This document shows, in pieces, positions 1 through 6,289 of a stretch of DNA of 7,057 nt. The position numbers were made by a program, and so were the translations under genes. The stretch covers positions 1 through 7,057 of the forward strand of contig CAZKHU010000131.1 of assembly GCA_964552725.1 (NCBI GenBank), in the 5' to 3' direction. The notes beneath the pieces are model-generated. The model searched no databases, was not told where the DNA came from, and saw nothing but the letters and a program-made list of their open reading frames with translations. How positions within the stretch are numbered: the first letter of the stretch is position 1; each line of letters begins with the position of its first letter. The DNA comes from DYTH01 sp964552725 (GTDB lineage: Bacteria; Desulfobacterota; Syntrophia; Syntrophales; UBA5619).

Positions 1-22
1 TTCCCGCCTGCGCGGGAATGAC
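1..22. repeat. Short palindromic intergenic repeat, cut by the window edge
   Basis: TTCCCGC (1-7) and GCGGGAA (12-18) form a perfect 7-bp inverted repeat around a 4-base loop, followed by TGAC. From general knowledge, elements of the form ATTCCCGC...GCGGGAAT followed by GAC are dispersed in many copies between genes of many proteobacteria. Here only one copy is visible and its left flank is missing, so the repeat status is inferred from resemblance. It lacks a T-tract after the stem, so it is not a convincing intrinsic terminator for an upstream gene. Confidence 0.5.
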
Positions 23-108
23 AAAAGGGTATAGATTTTCAAAGCTCTCGCACAGCGGATTCGGGTTTCAGGGATCGCCTGTCTGAAGTGGGCTTGTGAG
101 GGATCGTC

Positions 109-1530
109 ATGGAAAAAGAAAAAATTATTAAGGAACTGGAAAAGATAGTCGGAGAAGCCGACGTGCTGACATCGGAGATGGAGCTGCAGATATACGGTTA
201 TGACGCCTCCCTTATCAAGGGGAAACCGGATTTCGTAGTCATTCCGGAGTCTACTGAGGAGGTTTCGCAGATCGCACGGTTCGCCCATCAAAATAAAATG
301 CCTCTGATTGCCAGGGGCTCCGGCACATCGCTTTCCGGCGGGCCGGTACCGAACCAGGGCGGCATCGTGATGCTGATGACCAGGATGAACCGGATACTGG
401 AGATTGACCTTGAAAATCAGCGGATTGTAGTGGAACCGGGCGCAATCACGCTTGATATCAAGGCGGCGGCAGCGAAACTGGGCTATCTCTATCAGCCCGA
501 TCCGGCGAGCGAAAAGGCGACGACAATCGGCGGCAATCTGGCGGAAAATTCCGGCGGTCCCCTCTGTTTCAAATACGGCGTCACCAGCAACCATGTTCTC
601 GGCGCCGAGGTGGTGCTGGCCGATGGCCGGATAATCAGGCTCGGCGGAAAAGCACTCGACAATCCCGGGTTCGATCTGATCGGTCTGATAACGGGCTCCG
701 AGGGCACGCTGGCGATTGCAACCAAAATCATTCTGCGCATCATGCCGAAAAACGAAGCGGTAAAAACGCTCCTCGCGATTTTCAATACCGTGGAAGACGG
801 CGCCAACACGGTCTCCGGGATCGTCAAGGCGGGGATGGTGCCGGCAACGCTGGAGATGCTCGATAATGTGGCGATAAACGCCGTCGAAGCCTTTTATAAA
901 ATAGGACTGCCGATAGATGCGGCTGCGATGCTGCTGATCGAACTCGACGGTTTGCAGGACGGGCTGGACCGGCTTGCCGAACACGTCATCGCTATTTGCA
1001 AAGACAATAACGTGCGGGACGTGAAGCTGGCGAAAACCGATGCGGAACGGGACAAACTCTGGATGGCGCGCAAAGGCGCCTTTGGGGCAACCGGCCGGCT
1101 GCGGCCTAACTATCTCGTCAACGACGGCACCGTTCCCCGGACCAAACTTCCCGAGACGCTCCGGCGCGTAGGCGAGATCAGTAAGAAGTACAATGTCCAG
1201 ATAGCCAATGTGTTCCACGCCGGCGACGGCAACCTCCATCCGCTTATCCTTTTTGATGAACGGGACAAGGATGAACTGGACAGGGTGCACAAGGCTGCCT
1301 TTGAGATCATGCAGCTATGCGTCGAAATGGGGGGGACGATTACCGGCGAGCATGGAGTCGGAGTCGAAAAACTGGTGGCCCTGCAGTTGCAGTTTTGTCC
1401 CGAGGATCTCGCCGCGCTGGAGAATGTCAAGAGGACGTTTGATCCTGACGGAATCCTTAACCCCGGCAAGCTGAATCTGATGGCAAGCGAAGCCTGCGGA
1501 GCAAAGGAGATTGCTTATGCAGAGAACTGA
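109..1530 (+). CDS. glcD: GlcD-like FAD-linked 2-hydroxyacid dehydrogenase, catalytic subunit
   Basis: Predicted cytoplasmic flavoprotein of 473 residues that oxidises a 2-hydroxyacid (glycolate or D-lactate type) to the 2-oxoacid. It belongs to the PCMH/VAO FAD family. The N-terminal FAD-binding domain spans about residues 36-215, with ARGSGTSLSGG at 68-78, TIGGNLAENSGG at 139-150 and GSEGTLAI at 196-203. The FAD-oxidase C-terminal domain spans about 215-455, with LWMARKG (R321), HAGDGNLHP (H370, H377) and GEHGVG (E414, H415). In related D-2-hydroxyglutarate and D-lactate dehydrogenases the His, His and Glu bind a metal and the His after that Glu is catalytic; all are present. It ends in the usual FDPDGILNPGK. 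No signal peptide or membrane segment is seen. Length is close to E. coli GlcD (about 499). The ATG at 109 follows GAGGGA (98-103) at 5 bases. The stop lies inside the next gene, which implies translational coupling. The family is firm; glycolate versus D-lactate versus another substrate is open. Confidence 0.9.
   Translation: MEKEKIIKELEKIVGEADVLTSEMELQIYGYDASLIKGKPDFVVIPESTEEVSQIARFAHQNKMPLIARGSGTSLSGGPVPNQGGIVMLMTRMNRILEIDLENQRIVVEPGAITLDIKAAAAKLGYLYQPDPASEKATTIGGNLAENSGGPLCFKYGVTSNHVLGAEVVLADGRIIRLGGKALDNPGFDLIGLITGSEGTLAIATKIILRIMPKNEAVKTLLAIFNTVEDGANTVSGIVKAGMVPATLEMLDNVAINAVEAFYKIGLPIDAAAMLLIELDGLQDGLDRLAEHVIAICKDNNVRDVKLAKTDAERDKLWMARKGAFGATGRLRPNYLVNDGTVPRTKLPETLRRVGEISKKYNVQIANVFHAGDGNLHPLILFDERDKDELDRVHKAAFEIMQLCVEMGGTITGEHGVGVEKLVALQLQFCPEDLAALENVKRTFDPDGILNPGKLNLMASEACGAKEIAYAEN
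1504..1509 (+). promoter_or_regulatory. Ribosome binding site that sets the glcE-like start
   Basis: AAGGAG lies inside the end of the GlcD-like gene, 7 bases before the ATG at 1517. An in-frame TTG at 1511 is only one base downstream of this site, so ATG 1517 is the better start. The arrangement suits re-initiation by ribosomes finishing the upstream gene. Confidence 0.7.
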
Positions 1531-2881
1531 AAATTTGGTTAGTGCGTTCCGGGAAATTGTCGGAGACGCCCATGTAGTCGCTGATCAGGACAAGCTGAAG
1601 TCCCTGGCGGTGGATGACGTTATTCCCGGATTGATGGTTTCTCCCGGAACGATTGCCGAAACGTCAAAGGTCATGGCGGTTGCCCATGGGCTCGGTCTGG
1701 CGGTGCTTCCCAGGGGAGGCGGCACGAAGATGTCGCTCGGGGGAATCCCGGCAAGAGCCGACCTGATCCTTTCGACGAAGCGGATGAACGGGTATGCCGA
1801 TTACGACATCGCCAATCTCACCATCGAGGTCGAGTGCGGGGCTACGGTAGCCGAGGTGCAGGCAAAATTGAGCGCGGAAGGCGAAGGCTATTTTCTGCCG
1901 CTCGATCCGCCCCACTTTCGAGAGGCAACGATCGGCGGGGTTGTCGCCGCAAACTCGAACGGACCCCGGCGGCTTCTCTACGGGGGGCTGCGCGACATTA
2001 TCCTCGGCAATACCGCGGTGCTTGCCAATGGGGATATCGTCCATGCCGGCGGCAAGGTTATGAAAAATGTCGCCAGTTACGATCTGACCAAACTGCTGAT
2101 CGGTTCGCTGGGGGCGCTGGGGCTGATCTGCCGGACGACTTTCCGGATTTATCTGAAGCCGGAGGCGGAGGCGACCCTCTTTCTTGCTTTTGCAGACCTG
2201 AAGGATGCCGACGCGTTCTTTCACAAGGCGCTTCCGTCGTTCTACTACCCGGCGGCGCTGGAACTGCTGAACGCGCAAGCCGCAGCCGCCTGCCGGAATC
2301 TGCTGCCGCTTTCCGGAGAATATCTTGTCGCGGTCGGACTCGAGGGGATCAGCGAGGCAGTGGAGAGGCAGATTGCCGATATGACGGAAATGGGCCGCAA
2401 GTCAGGGGCGCAGGGTACCGCCTCCCTCAAGGGGGACGGACATCGGGGTTTCTGGATTTCGTACAGTGATTTCACCGACGAATTAGCAAAAAATCATTCC
2501 GATCTGATCATCCTCAAGTCTAATTTTGCCATTTCCCGTCAGACGCAGGTGATGGCCGCCGCGGAAAAGGCCGTCAGGAAAGGCGGATGCGAATGCGCGT
2601 TGGCGTGTCATGCCGGAAGCGGGATTCTCACCACGGCAATTCTGGCGGGCAGGGATGTGGAGAAGAAAGAAGGGGAAATCATAAAAATAATCGAAGATAT
2701 GACCGATATGGCGGTGAAAAGCGACGGGAATCTCATTGTGGAAAAGGCTCCGCGCTTTATCAAGGAAAATGTCTCCGTCTGGGGAAAGATTGGCGCCGAT
2801 GTCGGGCTGGTAAAGGGGCTTAAGGAAAAGTTCGATTCGAACGGCGTTATCAACCCGGGCCGTTATGTCGGCGGAATATGA
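1517..2881 (+). CDS. glcE: GlcE-like FAD-binding subunit with degenerate catalytic site
   Basis: A 454-residue cytoplasmic flavoprotein, predicted second subunit of the GlcDEF-type dehydrogenase. The FAD-binding domain (about residues 35-215) is well kept: PRGGGTKMSLGG at 65-76, DPPHF at 130-134, ATIGGVVAANSNGP at 137-150, and the GlcE hallmark GGKVMKNVASYDL at 178-190 followed by GSLGALG at 196-202. The C-terminal half ends in a family-like FDSNGVINPGRY. The metal/substrate site seen in its GlcD neighbour is lost: HAGDGNLHP is here HAGSGILTT (365-373), and no EHG motif occurs (the nearby stretch is SDGNLIVEK, 402-410). FAD binding is therefore expected, but independent 2-hydroxyacid oxidation is not; a structural or electron-transfer role is inferred. 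It is about 100 residues longer than E. coli GlcE (about 350). It overlaps the upstream gene by 14 bp and leaves 30 bp before the next. No membrane segment is seen. Confidence 0.83.
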   Translation: MQRTENLVSAFREIVGDAHVVADQDKLKSLAVDDVIPGLMVSPGTIAETSKVMAVAHGLGLAVLPRGGGTKMSLGGIPARADLILSTKRMNGYADYDIANLTIEVECGATVAEVQAKLSAEGEGYFLPLDPPHFREATIGGVVAANSNGPRRLLYGGLRDIILGNTAVLANGDIVHAGGKVMKNVASYDLTKLLIGSLGALGLICRTTFRIYLKPEAEATLFLAFADLKDADAFFHKALPSFYYPAALELLNAQAAAACRNLLPLSGEYLVAVGLEGISEAVERQIADMTEMGRKSGAQGTASLKGDGHRGFWISYSDFTDELAKNHSDLIILKSNFAISRQTQVMAAAEKAVRKGGCECALACHAGSGILTTAILAGRDVEKKEGEIIKIIEDMTDMAVKSDGNLIVEKAPRFIKENVSVWGKIGADVGLVKGLKEKFDSNGVINPGRYVGGI

Positions 2882-2911
2882 GAAAGCAGGAAAGAGAGGA
2901 AAACGCTTATT

Positions 2912-4195
2912 ATGGAACAGCAGGCATTGCTCGGCAATGATACGGCGGAAAACGTCTATCATTGCATAAAGTGTGGGTTGTGCTCGGCCCACTGTCCGGT
3001 TTACCGGGAAATCCGCATGGAACATGCCAGTCCCCGCGGCAAGGTGCAGATTACCAAAAAAATGCTGGAAAACGACCTGAGCCTGACGGAAGAGGTCAAA
3101 AAGACGTTTTTGTCGACCTGCCTTCTGTGCGGTTCCTGTGTCGCCAACTGCCCGAGCGGCGTCAATCAGGTGAGCCTGTTCTCCGGCGTTCGCTGGCGCG
3201 CGTTGCAGAAATACGGCGCCGACTGGCGCAAGCGGGCAATGTTCAGGGCGCTTTCGAGCCGCTGGATCATGTCGGCTTCGGCGGCCTTCGGGGAGTGGGC
3301 GCGGCGCAATTTCGGGGGGGCATGGATTGAGTCAAAGCTCAATGCCGGCGCCCTGTCAGTTGAGAGGATTCCGCAACTGAACGAGAAGCCCTTCAACGAG
3401 ATGGTTCCTGAAGTGGTTCAGCCCAAACAGGGAAAGACCAATGCCCGGGTTCTCTATTTCCACGGCTGCGCCACCAAATATCTCTACGGCGACGTCGGCA
3501 TGGCGGTGGTCGATGTGCTCGGCAAAATGGGCGTGGAGGTGATCATTCCGGGCGATCAGGGTTGCTGCGGACTGCCGGTATTCTTTTCGGGCGAACGGAA
3601 GGCCTCAATCGAGGTGATCCGGGAGAATTTGCGTCTCTTCGCGAGGGATGATGTGGATGCGGTGATAATTGACTGCGCCACCTGCAGCGCGTCGCTGAAA
3701 AACGAATACTATCACGTTCTGAAGGATCTGCATGATCTTGGCGAGGATGTAACCGATCAGGAACTCAAGGCAGCCCTGCTGCTTTCGGAGAAGGTTCAGG
3801 ATGTCGCTCTTTTCATCGATTCCCACAGGGAATGGCTCCCGGCGATGAAGCCGGCAGGAGAAAAAATCAGGGTTACCTATCACGATCCCTGCCACCTTGC
3901 GAAAGGACAGAAGGTGAGTGTGCAGCCGAGGAATTTGCTGAAGTCGATTCCGGGTGTGGAATTTGTGGAAATGAACGGCGCGATTGACTGTTGTGGCGGC
4001 GGCGGCTCTTTTCAGATCGACTATCCGGAGATTTCGGCGAAGATCACGAAGCGCAAGACCGACAATATCGAGGCGACGAAGGCGCAGTTTTGCGCAACCG
4101 GCTGCCCGGGATGCAGTCTTACCATTTCCAACCATCTCGATCCGTCGATCAAGGTGATCCATACGGTGCAGATATTACAGAAGGCTTTGCAATGA
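2912..4195 (+). CDS. glcF: GlcF-like iron-sulfur subunit (two 4Fe-4S motifs, two CCG domains)
   Basis: A 427-residue iron-sulfur protein, predicted to carry electrons from the FAD subunits to a quinone or another acceptor. Two ferredoxin-type motifs sit near the N-terminus: C18-x2-C21-x2-C24-x3-C28-P and C70-x2-C73-x2-C76-x3-C80-P. Two cysteine-rich CCG domains follow: the first with C186, C218-C219-G and C255-x2-C258, the second with C327, C360-C361-G and C398-x2-C401. These domains are shared with GlcF, LutA, GlpC and heterodisulfide reductase HdrD/HdrB, where they can hold an unusual 4Fe-4S cluster. All expected cysteines are present. No transmembrane helix is visible, so membrane contact would be peripheral. 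Length matches E. coli GlcF (about 407). The ATG at 2912 is preceded by AGAGGA (2895-2900) at a rather long 11 bases. Order glcD-glcE-glcF is the canonical one; GlpC- or Hdr-like partners are less likely given these neighbours. Confidence 0.88.
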   Translation: MEQQALLGNDTAENVYHCIKCGLCSAHCPVYREIRMEHASPRGKVQITKKMLENDLSLTEEVKKTFLSTCLLCGSCVANCPSGVNQVSLFSGVRWRALQKYGADWRKRAMFRALSSRWIMSASAAFGEWARRNFGGAWIESKLNAGALSVERIPQLNEKPFNEMVPEVVQPKQGKTNARVLYFHGCATKYLYGDVGMAVVDVLGKMGVEVIIPGDQGCCGLPVFFSGERKASIEVIRENLRLFARDDVDAVIIDCATCSASLKNEYYHVLKDLHDLGEDVTDQELKAALLLSEKVQDVALFIDSHREWLPAMKPAGEKIRVTYHDPCHLAKGQKVSVQPRNLLKSIPGVEFVEMNGAIDCCGGGGSFQIDYPEISAKITKRKTDNIEATKAQFCATGCPGCSLTISNHLDPSIKVIHTVQILQKALQ

Positions 4196-4222
4196 TTTTT
4201 AAATGATGTCGTTTATTTTTAA

Positions 4223-4247
4223 CGTCAGCTCAATCTAAGGCTTGACG
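4223..4247. repeat. Imperfect inverted repeat in the glcF-dctP spacer, possible operator
   Basis: CGTCAGC (4223-4229) pairs with GC-T-TGACG (4240-4247) with one unpaired T, around a 10-base loop. The right arm coincides with TTGACG (4242-4247), a good -35-like hexamer. An inverted repeat over a -35 element could be a repressor site, but no acceptable -10 element lies at the proper distance, and no regulator gene is in the window. It has no T-tract, so it is not an intrinsic terminator of the glc genes. Confidence 0.25.
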
Positions 4248-4313
4248 CAGCTTATGAACTGATAGTAAGAAAAACGCGGAACGAAAGGTTAAGCCGGTTT
4301 TACACTCTAAAAT
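4242..4313 (+). promoter_or_regulatory. Candidate promoter region for dctP (weak)
   Basis: The AT-rich spacer holds two partial promoter signals that do not join into one good promoter. TTGACG (4242-4247) matches the sigma-70 -35 box in five of six positions, but the best downstream hexamer, TAGTAA (4263-4268), is poor and 15 bases away. TAAAAT (4308-4313) matches the -10 box in five of six positions but lacks a recognisable -35 at 16-18 bases. If the second is real, transcription would begin near 4320, just before the hairpin at 4331-4352. No GG-N10-GC sigma-54 pattern was found here. Confidence 0.22.
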
Positions 4314-4330
4314 GAAGCGCTGTACAGGGA

Positions 4331-4352
4331 GTCCCGGACTTCATCCCGGGAC
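4331..4352 (+). promoter_or_regulatory. Hairpin in the dctP leader
   Basis: GTCCCGG (4331-4337) and CCGGGAC (4346-4352) form a perfect 7-bp stem with an 8-base loop, 21 bases upstream of the dctP Shine-Dalgarno. No T-run follows, so it is not a terminator. It could stabilise the 5' end of the receptor mRNA, or it may be a divergent relative of the palindromic repeat at 1-22, which shares a TCCCG/CGGGA core. The pairing is seen directly; either role is inference. Confidence 0.35.
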
Positions 4353-4373
4353 GAGATTGCAACATAACAATAC

Positions 4374-4380
4374 AAGGAGG
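4374..4380 (+). promoter_or_regulatory. Strong Shine-Dalgarno that sets the dctP start
   Basis: AAGGAGG is a near-perfect anti-16S match, 6 bases before the ATG at 4387. The in-frame upstream ATG at 4312 has no such site and would put translation through the leader hairpin and displace the Tat signal from the N-terminus, so it is rejected as the start. Confidence 0.85.
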
Positions 4381-4386
4381 AGAGTT

Positions 4387-5550
4387 ATGAGCGAAGTCAA
4401 GGAAGAGAAGAAAGTGGGACAGGCAAAGGGCGCGGGAAAAGAATCTCGTCGTAACTTTTTGAAAACGGCGGCCGTTGTGGCCGGGGGCGCGGCAGGCGTT
4501 ATGGGATTTCCGGGCGTAATGCGTCTTTCCGCTGCGGCGCCGATAAAGCTGAAGATGCAGACGGCATGGGATGCAGGCACCGTGGGCTACGTAAAATTTC
4601 AGGATTTCGGCAAGAAGGTTGCCGAAGTGACAGAGGGGAAGCTGCTGATCGAATGTCTGCCCGCCGGCGCCATCGTCGGAACCTTCGAGATGTTCGATGC
4701 GGTCAAATCAGGGGTGTTCGACGCGATGCACTGCTTTGACGTTTACTGGCCCGGCAAGATCCCGGTGGCGACCTTCCTTTCCTCCTATCCCTTCGCGATG
4801 GACCGTCCCGACCAGTGGGACACCTGGTACGATGTCCTCGGGGGGAAGGAGATTGCCCGCCAGGCCTACGGCGCCCACAACATGATGTATCTGGGGCCGA
4901 TCCAGCACGACGACAACCTGATCCACTCCAAGGTGCCGATCCGCTCCTTCGAGGATTTCAAGGGCAAGAAGATCCGGTATCCGGGCGGAATCATCGCCGA
5001 CATCTACCGCGCGGCCGGCGTTTCCACGGTGCTGCTCCCCGGCGGGGAGGTCTATCCCGCTTTGGAGAAAGGCGTCATCGACGCCTCCGACTTCGTCGGC
5101 TGGGCGATCAACTACAACCTCGGGTTCGCCGAGGTTGCCAAATACATCATCCTGGGGCCGCCTTCCACCCCCTGTCTGCACCAGCCTGTTGACATCATGA
5201 GCATCGAGATCAACATGAATTCCTGGAAGAAGATACCCCAACACCTCCAGCAACTTTTAGAGATGGCGGTGACCTGGCACTCGCTAGATCACTACACGGC
5301 GATTCAGAAGGCGGACCTCGATGCGATTCCGAAGTACAAGGCCAAGGGGGTCGAAATTATCCGCCTGAAGGAGTCGGACATCCAGAAATTCCAGAAGTTT
5401 GCCCCCGAACTCTGGGTGAAGTGGGCCAAAAAGGATCCGCTGGCGATGAAGGCGTTCAAGTCCCAGTGGGAGTACATGAAGTCTGAGAAGATGAAGTACT
5501 ACAACGACAAGGATATGGTGGACAGCAAGGGAAAGAAACTGGTCATCTGA
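4387..5550 (+). CDS. dctP: TRAP transporter solute-binding protein, DctP/TakP type, Tat-exported
   Basis: A 387-residue periplasmic receptor that would deliver a small carboxylate to DctQM. The N-terminus is a Tat signal: a charged n-region of 19 residues, SRRNFLK at 20-26, a moderately hydrophobic stretch at about 27-45, and a likely cleavage site near the SAAA at 48-51. The mature part has the DctP-family fold signatures: GTFEMFDAVKSGVFDA (98-113), FKGKKIRYPG (191-200) with R198 at the place of the conserved carboxylate-binding arginine, LPGGEVYPALEKGVIDA (217-233), and INMNSWKKIP (275-284). The pattern resembles the 2-oxoacid/lactate receptor group (TakP; the lactate receptor TTHA0766). 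Where TakP, as I recall, has Glu-Trp lining the ligand and cation site, this protein has D235-F236, so ligand preference may differ. The adjacent 2-hydroxyacid dehydrogenase genes favour a lactate- or glycolate-like ligand. Translation should be strong given AAGGAGG; a terminator follows the gene directly. Confidence 0.9.
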   Translation: MSEVKEEKKVGQAKGAGKESRRNFLKTAAVVAGGAAGVMGFPGVMRLSAAAPIKLKMQTAWDAGTVGYVKFQDFGKKVAEVTEGKLLIECLPAGAIVGTFEMFDAVKSGVFDAMHCFDVYWPGKIPVATFLSSYPFAMDRPDQWDTWYDVLGGKEIARQAYGAHNMMYLGPIQHDDNLIHSKVPIRSFEDFKGKKIRYPGGIIADIYRAAGVSTVLLPGGEVYPALEKGVIDASDFVGWAINYNLGFAEVAKYIILGPPSTPCLHQPVDIMSIEINMNSWKKIPQHLQQLLEMAVTWHSLDHYTAIQKADLDAIPKYKAKGVEIIRLKESDIQKFQKFAPELWVKWAKKDPLAMKAFKSQWEYMKSEKMKYYNDKDMVDSKGKKLVI

Positions 5551-5565
5551 TAGCCGTTCCGGGTG

Positions 5566-5597
5566 GGGGAGGGGAGGATTCCTCCCTCCCCTTTTTT
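5566..5597 (+). terminator. Intrinsic terminator between dctP and dctQ
   Basis: A G/A-rich left arm (5566-5577) pairs with the C/T-rich right arm (5581-5591) in an 11-bp, mostly G-C stem with one bulged G and a 3-base ATT loop, immediately followed by six T (5592-5597). It starts 15 bases after the dctP stop. This is a textbook rho-independent structure. Lying inside a transporter operon, it probably acts as a partial terminator that keeps receptor mRNA above permease mRNA, or it marks the end of a dctP unit with dctQM expressed separately. Confidence 0.85.
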
Positions 5598-5740
5598 ATG
5601 AACGGTTTTCCGGGGCGCTCGACCGGTGACGCGTTGTCCCACGCGAGGAGCGCTGGGGCGACGCGGGTTTTGCGGGCAACGAAGCCATGCTCCCATTCAG
5701 ACCGACAGGGGGGTGGGGAAAGAACGAGGAAGGTTAATTT
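5598..5740 (+). other. GC-rich spacer before dctQ, no gene seen
   Basis: This stretch contains no supported gene and no clear sigma-70 or sigma-54 promoter. It contains an inverted pair GCGCTC (5615-5620) and GAGCGC (5648-5653), and an imperfect one formed by GTTG-T-CCC (5633-5640) and GGGCAAC (5674-5680). GACGCG occurs twice (5628-5633, 5659-5664). A good Shine-Dalgarno, GAGGAAGG (5726-5733), lies 7 bases before the dctQ ATG at 5741. The secondary structure could be an RNA-processing site or a leftover intergenic repeat; neither can be decided here. Confidence 0.4.
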
Positions 5741-6289
5741 ATGAACAAATTGAGGACCTTTATGATGGCCGTCGAAAAGACCAACGTCTTTGTTGGCAGG
5801 ATGATGGCCTATATCTCGCTGATCTGCGTTGCGGTCATCTCCTTTGAGGTGATAATGCGCTACGCGTTCGGCATGCCTACGAACTGGGGGCACGAGACGA
5901 TGTACTCCCTGTTTGCGATGTACTACGTCATGATTGTGGGCGTTGCCCACTTCTGGCGGGCCCATGTGCGGGTCGACGTGTTCTATGCGACCCGGACCCC
6001 CCGGACCCAGGCGATAATGGACCTGGTTACCAGCGTTTTCTTCTACTGTTTCGTTCTGGTTTACATCTGGACCTCGTGGAATTTCTACTGGAGTTCCCAG
6101 ACGATGAACGCGGGCAACACGTTGTTCGGCATGGAAATTCCCGGAGAAAATTCCTTCACCGACTGGGCGCCCCCCCTCTATCCCGTCAAATTCTTGATGC
6201 CTTTCGGCGGGGTGCTGTTGCTGTTGCAGGGCATCGTCTGGACTATCCGGGACGCCCACATGGTTTTTACGGGGAGGGAATTTAAATGA
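5741..6289 (+). CDS. dctQ: TRAP transporter small membrane subunit DctQ
   Basis: A 182-residue inner-membrane protein with four predicted transmembrane segments, at about residues 18-40, 52-71, 92-112 and 147-169, the usual DctQ architecture. Family features are EVIMRYAFGMPTNWGHE (36-52), where the Arg-Tyr and Trp precede the second helix, and HVRVDVFY (75-82) after it. DctQ forms the fixed complex with DctM and is needed for sodium-coupled import of substrate delivered by the receptor. The loop between helices 3 and 4 (about 113-146) is fairly long and aromatic, ending in TDWAPPLYPVK; this is common in DctQ proteins paired with 2-oxoacid-type receptors. The gene sits 190 bp beyond dctP, after a terminator, and overlaps dctM by 4 bp, so DctQ and DctM should be made in step. 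Confidence 0.9.
   Translation: MNKLRTFMMAVEKTNVFVGRMMAYISLICVAVISFEVIMRYAFGMPTNWGHETMYSLFAMYYVMIVGVAHFWRAHVRVDVFYATRTPRTQAIMDLVTSVFFYCFVLVYIWTSWNFYWSSQTMNAGNTLFGMEIPGENSFTDWAPPLYPVKFLMPFGGVLLLLQGIVWTIRDAHMVFTGREFK

Noticed and set aside
30..35. TATAGA as a -10 box for the glcD-like gene
   Set aside because: No -35-like hexamer lies at 16-18 bases upstream; that position falls in the palindromic repeat. The real promoter may lie to the left of the window.
1511..1516. TTG start for the glcE-like gene two codons before the ATG
   Set aside because: It is only one base from AAGGAG, too close for initiation; the ATG at 1517 is correctly spaced.
1664..2278. Minus-strand open frame of 204 codons inside the glcE-like gene
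   Set aside because: It is entirely within a gene with strong FAD-family motifs and shows no domain of its own. Other antisense frames in the window (for example 3605-4162 and 4708-5253) were rejected on the same grounds.
4196..4222. Terminator directly after the glcF-like gene
   Set aside because: There are T-runs (4194-4200 and 4215-4220) but no G-C-rich stem precedes them, so no intrinsic terminator can be supported.
4239..4251. Possible sigma-54 promoter in the glcF-dctP spacer
   Set aside because: GG and GC are separated by 9 instead of 10 bases and the surrounding bases do not match TGGCAC/TTGC.
4312..4386. N-terminal extension of dctP from the ATG at 4312
   Set aside because: It has no ribosome binding site, crosses the leader hairpin, and would put 25 extra residues before the Tat signal. 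ATG 4387 follows AAGGAGG at 6 bases.
5543..6259. A long open frame on the minus strand (238 codons) across the dctQ region
   Set aside because: It lies opposite dctQ, which has clear membrane segments and family motifs. The minus-strand product is rich in His, Pro, Gly and Arg with no recognisable domain, as expected of an antisense shadow in GC-rich DNA.
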